Positions 26,425 to 40,100 of a stretch of 64,000 bases of DNA are shown here, one piece after another. Under the pieces are notes generated by a model. The model did not search any database. It saw only the letters and a list, made by a program, of their open reading frames with translations, and was not told where the DNA came from. The translations under genes and the position numbers were made by a program. This stretch comes from Phoronis australis. Taxonomy: Eukaryota; Phoronida; Phoronidae. Location: NCBI GenBank assembly GCA_002633005.1, contig NMRA01000001.1, positions 2,470,239 through 2,534,238 of the forward strand, read 5' to 3'. Position 1 is the stretch's first letter, and every line of letters starts with the position of its first letter.

Positions 26425-28120
26425 GTGAGTGCAAACGAAATGCTGTGTTTTTACTATAATGGCACTTAGCAAGTAATATTAAGTCGACAACAGATCGTCA
26501 CTGGCATTTAAAAACCATCTTCTCCAACGTTGTAATGAACTGTGCCGGTAAAAATCAGACAAGATATACCCTGGGTGAAGCTGACTAGGCATACGACATT
26601 GAAGAACACTGGCACATACTTTTTTGGTAAAAAAATAAAAGTTGAGCACTCAACCACCAGTTTAATGCTTACAAACTGAGAAGGTAATCTATTTCCGTGG
26701 CATGTTGTCCAAATCTGTGCACATGACATTCTTCAATACCAATGTTTTTGACATAGGCTATCAAAATCACCTTAAAATCATCAAACAGTTATCCATAACA
26801 CAAATACTGCCACCATTATCGGATGCAATCGGCCCAAGCAACGAATATGTGCCCGCTGCAGTTACTTTCCATCCTGTTGAGCGGTATTCCTAGCTATGCT
26901 TGTCATCAAATGTGCAAATGTCATTAAAGGGCACTCAGTCCTCGAGCAACCAAGAGTGAAACCTTGACATGATACGACATGAGATTTTCTAAGTAAAATA
27001 CAAAATAAAAACCTCAGGCTTGAGATGAGCATCATTGTATTATTACATTGGCGTCCATTAATGGCAAGACAAAGAAGTTTCAAAAATCCCATTTAGTGCC
27101 TGTGTGTACAGAGACAATCACTTGGGCTTACACAACTATGAATACATTTAAAAACACAAGGTTTTCGCCAACAGAGGCACAGCAGTTAATTACTAAATTT
27201 AAACACAAAAATTCTAAAAATAACAGTCCTTGCTTTGCTCGAACTTATAAAACAAGTTGGCATGGATATAGTTCTACAACTCGGACTTCAGTTAACTTCC
27301 ATTTTTAAACCCAGTAAAGGATAACACACCACACATTATACAACACAAATCAGAAATTTGATACACAATTTATACATCAAAAAAATAATACTACATCACA
27401 GCCAGGAAAACCTGGTGATCTTTTCTCATGACTAGCACTGAAAATAATTTATTAAAAGAAAGTTGCACAACACACAAAATAATGGACATTTTTCATGTAC
27501 ATGAGTAACCAAAGTTAAGAGTGTCATCTATAAAGTAATTGAATGCTGAAGACAACAGACTAGGAACAGTGCAGATCTCAAAATGGTACCTTGATTATGT
27601 CTCTGTTGTGACTTTGAATCACAACTGGGACCAAGTCCAACTGGAAAATTGCGGCTCTTGTCAATCTATTAATAATTATTTTCAACGCTGGAAGAGTTCC
27701 CTCAGTAAATATGTATGAGTATAAACAGACCCTCACTTCCACACTGAGCAGATCAAAAATAAGATATCAAGCTAATGGTTCAGTGATTTCTCCAAGCTTA
27801 TTAAAAGTCACATAAAGTCACAATAGGGTTACAATGAAAATAACCAACTTCAAAGAAGCATAAATCAGTTCTTATTTTCAAGAGCCAAATGATCAGCAAC
27901 TGCATTAGACTAAATCACGGCTCCGGTCGTAAATCTCAGCAGCAACCAGTTAAATCTATTCAGGAATATTAACTTGCTTCACTGAGAACCTTCTGAGAAG
28001 TATTCCACATTAAAACAGAATTTTTAAAAAAGACAATAATGAGTGGTTTTAACGCTGTGGATTCGCCGACATTATGCCAATGCACTCCCCCTGTTCCACG
28101 TGGGTCAACGAGCTACTACG

Positions 28121-31100
28121 CTAATAATGGTGGCAGGGCTTAAGTGGAACAGTTGGACCATCTGGTACTGGGCGGGCGTACTGTGAGCTCCAGTCCCGCT
28201 CAAACACAGCCTCAAGCTGGGCTCGCATCGATCCACCAGAGGTGTCTGTCTGATTCAAAATGACTCCCACCCCTCCTGTACTGTTGAAGTAATCAAAAGA
28301 CCAGTTGGACGTTCCTGGAAGAAGTATAGGCCACGTGTTAAGCATAGAACACTTGTGAAAACATAAAGGAAATCACTGACAATAACATAGCGCAGAACAA
28401 ACAGTTGAGACGTGAAGCACGAGTATGTCGTAGTAATGCACAAAAATAAGGCTGGTGTACAATAATCTTTGTTGTATGGAAAAAGTATTATTCAATTTAT
28501 ATAAATTAAATGATAAAAAAACAATATTTCTACAACAACAATAACTACAAAACTTGCATTTAATCAGAATGCAGCCAGTTAGAATTTGAACTCTTTTGTC
28601 TCTAAGTTGGGGTACCGTTACCAGAGACGGCTATTAGCGATGGGGAACAGGAAGACATAAGTGTGTTTACGTTACTTCTGATAAGCCATTGTACAACAAT
28701 GAATCGGTAAGGTTTAAAGTAAGCGATAAATCTAGTGCAATAAATCTAATATCTTTTTCACAACCATGACAAACATCTCTATTTAAACTCTAAACAACAG
28801 TGGTTTTCAAATTCCAATATCAGTCTAGTCTATTTCTAAGTACTCTCGTGCTCTTTTGTCTGACATCACCATTGGCATGACACCAATTCACACTTCAAAG
28901 AGTTCTTAAAAGCCAATAGCTAGATGTGTGAATACGTTAACATTAACGCATCCGACTGAAAATGCTCTTCAACAAACTGCGTCCAATTACGTCAATAATT
29001 CTACTCGATATTTCTTCATGGGAAAAACTAATCTGACTTTTCATGACCTATTTAATTTCAGAAGCAAAGCAGTTAAAAAATCACAATTTTTATTCTACAA
29101 CATGGCATTGTAGTTCAGCCATTGTTTTATTGCAATGAAGTCATAGTTAAGGTGGTAATTGACCTATCACCAGGATTTTGAGTGACGCCTTAACTGACCA
29201 TTCAGAACCCAGCATTCTTGACACACCTTCCTGTACAAGCCTCCATTTTACAAGACAAAGAAGACGTTGTCAGGTAAAACTTATTGTTCGTTTGTCGGGT
29301 GTAACGCGACACAAGGGGGTGAAGTCTGCTATAGGAGGTTAATTGGTCTCCTCCACACTGAAGGAGTTTAGATCAGAGTTTGTGACATTGACAGTTGATG
29401 GCACTCAATTATTCATGTACAGTTCTACCAATGATCAAAGTGAAAAAGTGCTATGAAATGGGCCAAGTAAAATTTAGAGTAAAGTTTGGTGACATTGGAT
29501 CTAGCATAGCAGACTATACATTAAGGTAACCACATCTCTAACTTAGTGGGCGTAAACCAATGACATGGTTTAAGCTACCTGACGGAATGGTTTTGATTGC
29601 TTTTCCCCTCCCACATCCAGCAACATGAAGCAGTCCAATGGAATTTCAGTTAACTTTCACGCTGGTTCCTTACCTATATAGGCTATTCGGTCTGTCACCA
29701 TGTATTTGTTATGGTTGACACGTGCAAATGGGATCTTGGCTTGTTCCTCAGTAGCTGGCACATGGAATAATTTCTGGAAACAACTTTACTGTTACAAGAT
29801 AAACATTTTTTAGCAAATATTCTAGGATTTTTGGACCATTGGGTAAATAATAGGAACTAAAATGACTTTTCAGATGGCTGGAAACCTATTTTGTACAAAA
29901 CTAATTAGTCAAATCCAAGCTTTACCAAAACTGTAAACTGATGTAACACGAATTCCCGCCCTTTTGTTATGTGTGTACTGCTGTTACAAAATCGCTATCT
30001 TGTTCCAGTTCCTCCTGTCATTAGTCACTTACTAAGAAATCAAGATGAATAATTTGTGGGAGTTCTCATGTAACTTATCATATTTGCAATCCGACAACTG
30101 ATCGAGCTCACTAGCGCACCGGAGCTGAACTTGGTAAATACCAGTGTGGAGGACTGCAAAGTCACCAAACATAGTGCAACTCTTAGTATCTTCCTGCGTA
30201 TAGCTCAATTCAAACTGATAGCCTTCAACTGCATCTCAGTGGGAAAGTACTTGTTGTCACTCGGGACTACATTGCCATCATATGCAGACTGGGCTCATGG
30301 GCTTTGATTTCTGAGTCCAACTCAAGTCATTTTTAATTCCTATTATTTACCCAAACGTCCAAAAATCCTGGAATTTTCCTTTAACAAAAGGGGAGAAGCA
30401 AATATTTTAAAAGTGAATAAGTGAGAATTTGAGACTGACAAGGTTTCTTTTAACCAAGAAGCAAAATATAGTCATTCAAATTCAAAAAGTCGGGCCTCGG
30501 GCAGGCAATACAGTGTTTAAGTTTCATAGCATACTGTAATGAATAGTAGAGAAAAGATTAACAATCTAAAATAACAAAAGAAATGCTGTCAATAACCTAC
30601 AGTGGATATCTGTGAGTGAAACGAGGACAGGGAGTGTAGATAATTGACAATATCAGGACGTGAGTGGTCCCACCAACTGGCAAGCACATGTACAGACACA
30701 TTACGGTCAAAGGCAGCTGTTCGTAAGGCATCATCAATGGCTGACCAAAAACTGAAATGAAGTAAAAAAACTGCATGAGCATAAAATGAGAGAGTGAATA
30801 TAAAGTCTACCTCATGTCATGCCTTCTTTGACAAAGGGGAATGTTTTTGTTCACAATGTGTACAATAGAAATAAGCCCTAGAACTCATTAAACGTATCAT
30901 GACGGATTGTCAACTTTAAAGATCACAGCAAACTATCCATGTACACTTTGTTAATTACACATTTTCCTACACAGGTCAATTAAATTTATAATTATGTCTC
31001 TTGAAGAAGTCACTGACGTGAATTTATTCAAAAGCACCACCGAGAATTGATACGTCCTCATGGTGAGCCTCACAAAAGGCAAGTAGTATTAAACCCGAAT

Positions 31101-34100
31101 GATAGACACAGGCAGCATTCAGATGAATACGACTAGTAAATAACCCCAAATGGACTCGTTTTGGGTTGGGTCTGTTTTCAGAAATTCTCAATAAATACAA
31201 GTCACACGTTAACTTTGTCACAATATCAAAGTATCCTTACATTCGAGGACAGCCATAGAGAGACGTGGGAAAGTAATCCATAACAGCAATGTAAACAAAC
31301 TCGCGGGCATCGTTAATCACACTCAAGATGGCGTCGATATCGACAGTTCGCCCAAGTGGACAGAAGCTAGCTGGTGAGCTCTGGAACATAAAACATTGAC
31401 CAAAATTTGGCAAAGTGTCTGTCTTCACGTGATGATGAAATAGTCAAAATAATGTAGCGTAAATGTATGCATCATAATAGAGACATGAGTCAAACAGAGT
31501 ATGATGAATCGTCATGACTTTTGAACTAAAAAATCAACATAGTGAGAGTGAAAATTCCCATAGAAGCAATCAATGAACAAAATCTATGTTTTGATCCTTA
31601 GTTTTATCACAACCTACAAAATTAAGAACACTAACTCGCCACAAAGGAAACCAAGACAAAAGGTTCCACACCAAAATATGAACCAAAACAATATTTCAAA
31701 GATAGCCATGCTGCATGTGACTTTGAGTCAAGACTGTATTATATAAAAACCAGTTGTCACCGAATATCCAAATGTAGCGAAATACTAAGCAGTTCAAATG
31801 ATGTCTGGTGTTGAACATTTTACTAACTAATGTGAAATTTCCTAAGAGTAAAATCTCATTAATTTGGAGCACAAAACAGCACACTAAAAGTAACACAGAA
31901 TAAGTTGCTTTAAAGTTCTATATCATAACTACGATTATCAAACAATGTTGTAAGAAATTATGGGCATACACAATGAAGCATTAAGTTTGTTAAAAATGAA
32001 AAAGATCAACTTTGGCAATATGAAATTTGCTATTTCCACTTGACCTATTTAGCACTGCATGGGACTTGAGAAGTGGGTGATTGTAATGACTGTCAAACAC
32101 TTGTTTTTGATAATTGTTCGTGCCTTGAAAAACGAATTGTAACACATAAGGCCGTGAAAAGAACTTCCCAGAAATATGACTTACCGATAAGTAAACGAGC
32201 GCTGACTGCAGGTCAGGGCCGTGAAATGTGAGATTGACTGGCTTGCTGCCATTGATTTCCGTGTCCACAACTGGCGGCCATTTTGACCGAGAGTCTGGCA
32301 CAGTGGCATTGGGCTTTCCCAAACGCCAGTAGACATCGAAGATTTTGTTGAGATCCTTTGCCATGCAACTGCAGTTGTACACGACTACTCCAAGTTCCTT
32401 AACCTGCAAAAATTTAGACCAAAACAAAGATTAAATATAAGAAATTAAGAGATCCACAACTCAGTGACATGCTCTCTGTATCAAAATTACTGAAGGTTAA
32501 CTTATCCGCGACAAGGACGGTGTAGACAGAATCCTGATTCCACAGGGAATAACTTACAAGTGATAACCAAGGGCAAATTTACAGCATGGCTTGCTTACAC
32601 ACAATATGTAGTGACAATACAATATGGAATTGACATGCAAATTGAATTATGGAGCAAGAGACCAGACTCAAGAGTCTGACGGTGTGGTCCAGCATAATGT
32701 GAATCCATGATCGTTTGATTGGGAGGCGACATCTGCACCACAAAGCCACACTGTTACAACCATAAAGTACTAAGAATGGACAAAAAGAATGTGAAAAAGC
32801 TTACTACAGAACTTTCTATAGAAAAAATGATGTAATCAATAACGATTATTTTATGATACAATTTCAGCTTTAATAATCAAAGACTGCTCACCTGTGTTAG
32901 GGACCTAAAGTCCATGTTGGCACTCCCCACGTAGAAGTGTCGGCTATCAACAACCCAAAATTTTGTGTGAAGAATGCCACTGCCTATGAGGCGGTCAAAG
33001 TCTAGCGATCTCACCTCGACGGTACCTGTAACGGGTGACAGTAACAACATTTAAGAAGTAAAATCCTAAAAATAAATAACAAAGTAAACAGAAGAACACT
33101 CAATAGGTCATGTTATGATATTTAACCACAAAATCCCATGCAAAATCATCACAACTCACTGGATGAAGATTATACCACAAACGCACATTCATTAACTTAA
33201 TGTTAAAAAGCATGTACCTATAGCTCTCATGAAAGTTGAAAATTAAAATGCTCCGTTGGTACTACTGAGAGCCCTTGGTCAGGTCTGATCAATAGCACTT
33301 CATTGATAAGGACTCTTACGCAATTCTACTACATCTTTATTGTACAACGCGTTTTAGTCGTGATAGACCGACCTGAAAAATCTCTCCTCATTTTCGGGTC
33401 AGTAGAAATTCCTGAGAAAACTACAAACCTTTGTTTGGCCGGTAACTTGCGATTTCACGTCTATACACATTACCTGATGACATTAAGTTCCATTGACAGA
33501 CCAGGCGTAATTACCATGTTTATTGTCCCTACAGCCTGAATGGGTAATAAACTATTGAAATCGTTATTATCCTAGAGGCTATGCCACTCTCCTAAATTAT
33601 CTGGTTCATTTTCCGGTTTGTGTATTGTGACGGGAAATTCTCGCATCTATTTTACTGTCCAGTACAACGAAAACAAAATAATAATTTCGGTATTGAAACG
33701 CTGTTTAAAAGGTTAAAATAGTAGAACTGTTGGTATCATGAGTACTTTTAGCAATGCTACTACCACCCGACCACACAACAGCCAACCATGATAAGCAGAC
33801 GACGCACTTGCAGGAAATAATACCAGATAATTTGGCCAGGTGACGCTAATGAATAATGACGTAACGGCTTGTGCGGAAAAGCACAGATTTCGTCCACTGA
33901 AAGTATACGGAGTTGGCGGTCCATGTACCATATAGTCTATGGTTGAACTATACCTTATGGTGGCCAGTCTTAATACTACGGATGAGCAATGCTCTACTGT
34001 TTCGCTAATTACAGCCAAAACCCAATGCAGGTAAATTTTAAAGGATCATTTTATGCAACAAGCAACACAAAATCTCAGTTTTTCTAAAGCCCAAATATTA

Positions 34101-37100
34101 TTTCTACCCTCAATAAGGGAACGGTCAAGATCAGTGGTACAGTACTTGCCAGAAAAAAGTTATCAGCCAAGATATCACTTCCCTGCCATGACAGCTAATT
34201 TCAGTAACAGAATAAGATGATTTGTAATCAGAAGAAAAATTCCAATTCCAGAATGGCTAAGCCACCTTACTAACTTTCCTCTTAATGGCCTCATTCTCAG
34301 TCCTAACTGAAAGGTACTGCTCAGCTTCTACCCACGGCAGCCATCGACCATGACAGGGAATTCTGGGTCATTTTGTCTAAATACTATGCTTTGGTGAGTA
34401 CCATAAGGGGCTTGAATCTAAACTGACATTTCTGTCAGAAGGTGAGTCCAAACGAGTATACACTTGCACACGGTTTTTGATGCCTTGTTCAGCGGGAGGT
34501 GGGATACAACTTGAACAAAGATCTCGGGCGAAATTTACAAATAATGACATTATAATTTGAATGTACCGTATTCGCCTGAATAACCGCCCATGCCATTATA
34601 AGTGCCCCCATGCGTTTTCAGACTTTGCTAAAATAAGTGCCCAGCCCATGAACGTGTACGTGCGAAAACTGCCTTACCTACAGTCCTAAAATTCCACAGT
34701 TATTACTGTAATGTCTTCAATTTATCAATGATATCCGACAGTCCTGAAAAAATCATTGTGGGCAGAATTTGAAGACCACGAGCCTTGCCACTATGTCGGT
34801 ATTTAGCCGTGACTATACACTTGAAACTTCCGCTGTGCCTCAGAACTAACACAAAAGTTTTGCTGACCTTGCGAGGAATGTGTCCCACTATGATCTGGCC
34901 TTTCAGAAAAGACATAGCGTACTTGTCAACGGTATTGTATTGTAGATATTTCCCGCCCTCAACAGGAATCCAAATTTCCTTGTACACGTCAAAACCGTGA
35001 CTCGAAGACTAATAAAAACCTTAAGTTGGCCAGTGTTAAAAACATGTAGCCAGGAAGCGCACGCTACATACGTATACCTGTCATCAAAGACATTAGTCGG
35101 GAACTATCCATTCATGAAACGGGTAGCATAGCATCGGCAAGAAATGAATATTGGCACTAATTTCCAACAATTTCTAATACTATAAAAATGTTTGTGTTAT
35201 TTTTAAGAAGGATTGTTTGATTAACCATAATTGGTGTTTTTAAAGCCAAATATGCGATAAAATGACCACTGACACACCCTTACACCGCAAAATAACAGTC
35301 AGACAGTCAAGTATGCATCCAGCCACACGGCGAATAATATGGACCTTACCGAGGCAAATAAAGTTGAACGTTTTTAGCACATGTCAGACCGGCAAATGCT
35401 GAATGAAACACCTTCTGCTTAAGGTCTCCTGCTTGTGCTAATTTCTTTAGATACAATGCATATCTGGCTCGTTAGATTGCGTTTACTCTGACAAATGAAC
35501 TCTGGTGACATGCATGCGCTCGCTTACTCACACACAGACAAACTTCAAAACAAACGTCACGGGCCAACAACATGTCTGATCGTCCAGAGATTTTTCTTGT
35601 GTTGCCGACTCCACGGGAACTTAAAAATCTTAGGGACGCTATTTGGAAAACTTAAGGAGGATTTCAGGTAATTTGCTTGAGTCGAAATTGTATTTTTATT
35701 CAAGCATTCAAGTCGCCATATTGACGATTGCAAGGCAGTTATAGTTGGCGAGTTTTCGCCCTGGGATTTCAGCACAATTTTCTATAAAATGATCGTAATT
35801 TAACAGCAAAGTTTGATAGCAATGCAGCACAGTTTTGTAGAAAATCTGTCATAGGTTACAGATACCTCACGGAGTGTAAATTTGATGAATTTTAGCTTCC
35901 GATTTCACCCATTTCGGAGACCGGGTTTCAACCGCCTTGGGTTACAATAAGCGCCGCCCCCAAAACGAATTTTTCTAAGCATCCTGGGGAGTTATTAGGG
36001 CAAATACGATATCTCATATCACTGTCACGGCTAAACACAAATGATAAAAGCATTTCTAACAGTGAGCACTGCACCTTTCACAAACTTCATGCAAAATGTC
36101 ACAGCATCGTAGGAGTGGATAACATTAACACATGCCAGCAGTCTGTTTCCTGAAAGCGTCTCAAAAACTCCAGATAGAAATTCGGTCTTAGACTACCATA
36201 TCACAGTGACTGAAAAAAGGTAAAGCCACGTAATTTTGAGAGCATCAAAGCCTAGAAATAACTTATAGAATTGCCTCAGTAACTACTAGTTATGCGTATA
36301 TTCTCAACGACTGCATTTTTGCTCAAGTTAGATTTAATTATTTTCCTGAAATAGTTGTGTGGAATGTAAGATCAAATTTCTCACTTTTAAAAGTGTTAAG
36401 TCACTTTCGATGAAACAGACCACTGAGCAGGGCCTGTGAAGTAATGCATGACACTCGCAAGTGAGAGTGTCTTGTGCCGTCAGATACTTCACCAATGATG
36501 TATTTTGGTGACATCTCACAAATACTTGCGAGACCTCTCCCAACTCGAAAGAATGTATAGCCTTACGAAACTCTCCCAACTTGCAAGAACGGTAAAAATG
36601 TTCCAGTTTGAGACAGGGAAAGTTTAATTATTTTGGTCAAAGCCAGAGCTTGTACCAAATTTTATAAATAGTCAGTATTTGCTCTCCAAATTCAAGAAGA
36701 ACAATTAAGGACAAAGGGTCATTCACCTCAATGTTGTGCACTAAGAGTACACATGAAAATTTGCATTATCAGCCATTTCTGGCGATTTTATGAACTGCTA
36801 AGAGATACAAAACAGTATATTTGAGAAATGCCCTGAATGCAAAAATCACCCATGTCTCGAAATTCAGAATCGAGAATATTAAAACACAGTGTCTTAAATT
36901 TAGAGGTTGTCCCAAACTGGAGAATTTTTACAATAGCCTTACGCAACACACCCAGGCCTCTACAAAAAGACTTACTAAGTTTGCCCAGAATCTCTGAGTC
37001 TATAGATGGATTGCTTCTGGTAGGTTTGTTCTGAGCAATATTGAGGTGTATACCATCCTGTTTGGCTGCAGTCTCCAGCCTCTTAAAGATGTCCTCACCC

Positions 37101-40100
37101 TGGAAGCGAAATCAGATAGGAAATAGGAAACATAACACAGACATCAGGATGACATCAGGAACACATCAAGCTACTCCATATTTAAGCGACTGTAATTTTT
37201 CTGATAACATTACATTACTCAAATTTTAAAATGGTGAGAGGTCATGTGTTAAAAATTGTTTGGCAGCAACTTTCTTGTACAACAGTGCTCTCTATGTATA
37301 GCTTTAACAGACATCCCTTGGAACTCCTTAGGCTCAGTTAACAATTGACCTATCGCCAGGACTTTGAGTGATGGCTTTACTGATCAATCAGAACGCATTA
37401 TTCTTGACACACCTTCGTTTCCAAGCCACCATTTTACCCAACAAACAACATGTTGTCGGGTAACACTTATTGTTAGTTTGTCGACTTTACGCAAGGGGGC
37501 GGAGCTTGCAATAGGTCAATTGACGAGCTTTCATTTTGTAATTCACAAATGAACCACGGCGTATATAATAAATTACGTATTATGCATGAGGACTGCTGCC
37601 AGACTGTCCTGATTTTAAGCAAACCGTTCACACGTGAATACCAACAAAAGTTTGTTAATCTTGTCACACAAGCTTAGGATGGGCTAGTCAAAACCACATT
37701 CTCGTCAATATTACCCGCTTACAACTTAGATTATGAGCGAGCGCCCATTAAAACAATAAGGATGCATTTAATAAAGTCTGCATGCAAGGGTCGTTAAGAA
37801 CTTAACAGTTTTTTTTTAACAAGGAATTAAAGCATGAACATGTCAGTCTTTATGTACGATTGGTTGCTAACACCTTCGCAAAGAATCTCATTTAAACTCT
37901 TGGACAGGCAAGATTACATTAAAAGCCAGAAGATAAGAATACCACTCAGTATTATTTTGTGAGATGCTGAATGTCAATACTGTGACAGAAATAACAACGG
38001 TAGTCATGGCGACATATCCTTGTAACCATTAAGTCATTGCATGCATACCAGGGTTAAAACAAACACTAAAAGTTTTTATTAAATTTCAAGTTTTTGAAAA
38101 AAATGATATTTTAAAACCTTTCTTCCTGGATAACAAACCCGATTTTTGCCTAAACAGATATTAAAAACAACATGCCTATCCAATTCTCTGAAACCAAACA
38201 ACGCACTGTAACCCTCGACAACCCTCAAGGGTTTGGAAGAAAATTTGAAAACTCCTTTCAAAGTATCCAGTGACCTACACTTTTAGCAAATTGCACGGCT
38301 ACTGAGGGAAAAGACCATCCACTAATAATCATAATATCCAATTTGACTACTGAGGGAAAAGACCATCCACTAATAATCATAATATCCAATGTATGACACA
38401 GGGAGTTTGTCAATGAGTTTTTAGTCGATTCTTGCTTTTATCTTTCAAGATTGACGCCAATGGCTGCATCAGCAGGTGACAGAAAGATGATTGGTTTAAA
38501 TCCTCACGACAGCTAGGGTTTAGTATTCTTTCAAAAGTTAATGATTTAACCATAATCAGAAAAAAAAATATTTTCTGAAAAAATGCACTCAGCTCAGTTC
38601 ACAAACTTCAAGAGAAACATTACATTTACACACCAAACTAAGTAGATTACATCTTTTACAGTGTTGAGAAATGTAAACAACATGTCTATCACTAGGGACA
38701 TCAGAGAGTAAGATAATATACCTGCCAGGTTGAAGGGTCGGTAACGTTCATATCCTCACCCCGTAGTGACCAGTAGAAAGCAGAAATGTTGATGGTATGT
38801 TCAGCGATGTCTATCAGATCCACCCATGCACTGTATGTGGATGGGTGACTAGGACTACCGCTTGAGAATGTCAAGTTTTCGGGAATACTCTCAACGAGCA
38901 CCATTCTACAAATTAGGAAACAAATACAAATTGAATAATCATGATTTCACATCCATCATCAATTTGCATTTTGTTGCCATGGAAATCGTTTCTAATGGCC
39001 TACTGTAAGCTCAGACCTGTTCTGAGACACAATTAACTAAACCATTCTCATAAAAAGCGTACATAACTGACTGATACCTGAATATAACCACAGCGAGCCA
39101 ATAAACCAAGTTCATGGCTCAAAAGCATCTGAAGGCATAATTATGTTTATCTATGGATTCAAAAAGCACTCAGTAAAGCTTTCAGGAAAAATAAAAACCC
39201 ATTCCATAAACATATAAAATTCTGTAATACAGACAATGAAAAACTGTGGAATCAAGGAATCAAGATGATTGATTCTGAAAGATGAGAATATCTTGTAATT
39301 ACATGTAAATTACATTAAAATCAAGTCGATGACCGAGTACACTTGTTACGTCACTCGGGGAATTAGTGGCCTCTTCTTACCTGAGAAATCTAGTTTTCCT
39401 ATGAAAAGATCAATACAGCTCGCAGTGAAACAGTCAACCCATTGGGAAGAATCTCTCATATTTCATGTGGACACATTAGCCATTTTAATTTTGTGAGGTA
39501 CAATGCCGTTGCTTGCCAACACGAACCATTTGCTTTCAGTGCTTGCTAACTAGCTTCACACAAGGCAACTGAAGTCTTTTAAGAACTTGAGAACTCAAGG
39601 ATAAACATACACTGTAGGGAAGGGGTTAGAGGACAGGATACCCAAAGAAGAGCATCGCTGAACTTTGCTATGCACCCATCGTGTGCATCACAAGTGGCAA
39701 TGATAGATGGGGTGCTTGTTTTTCCAAACATTTAGATGCACTAGAGTCAGCAACAGGAGGCAGTGCTGGTCATCCAAAAAACTTACAAATACAATTCTGG
39801 TAGATAGTGAGATGGCGGCAAAGAAAATTGAAATTACTACAATAGGTGGCACTGCAGCAATAGAATCCATTCAACAATGAATGCTATTCGTGCTCACATA
39901 TCAAGCAACTCTTTTGCTACGATTCTAAAAAGGGTGTGCAGATAGAGAGGTGGAAAAATTTATAACCACTAGGGGGCGCAGCACAAGTCGAAACTGTCCA
40001 AAATATGTGTGCGGCTCAATCCTGAATACGATATCATACGTCATATTTCATGGAGACTCCCCATCAAACTTACATGGATATACTGACGCAAACAAAAAAT

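Larger units (their letters stand above)
24911..28120. other. Spacer between the methyltransferase promoter side and the 3' end of the PLD3-like gene
   Basis: It holds a palindromic AT-rich stretch near 24975-25040, the MITE at 26208 and the likely 3' UTR of the PLD3-like gene. A - strand AATAAA reads as TTTATT at 27448-27453. No convincing gene was recognised. A 103-codon + frame at 25923-26234 has no recognisable motif. Confidence 0.5.
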
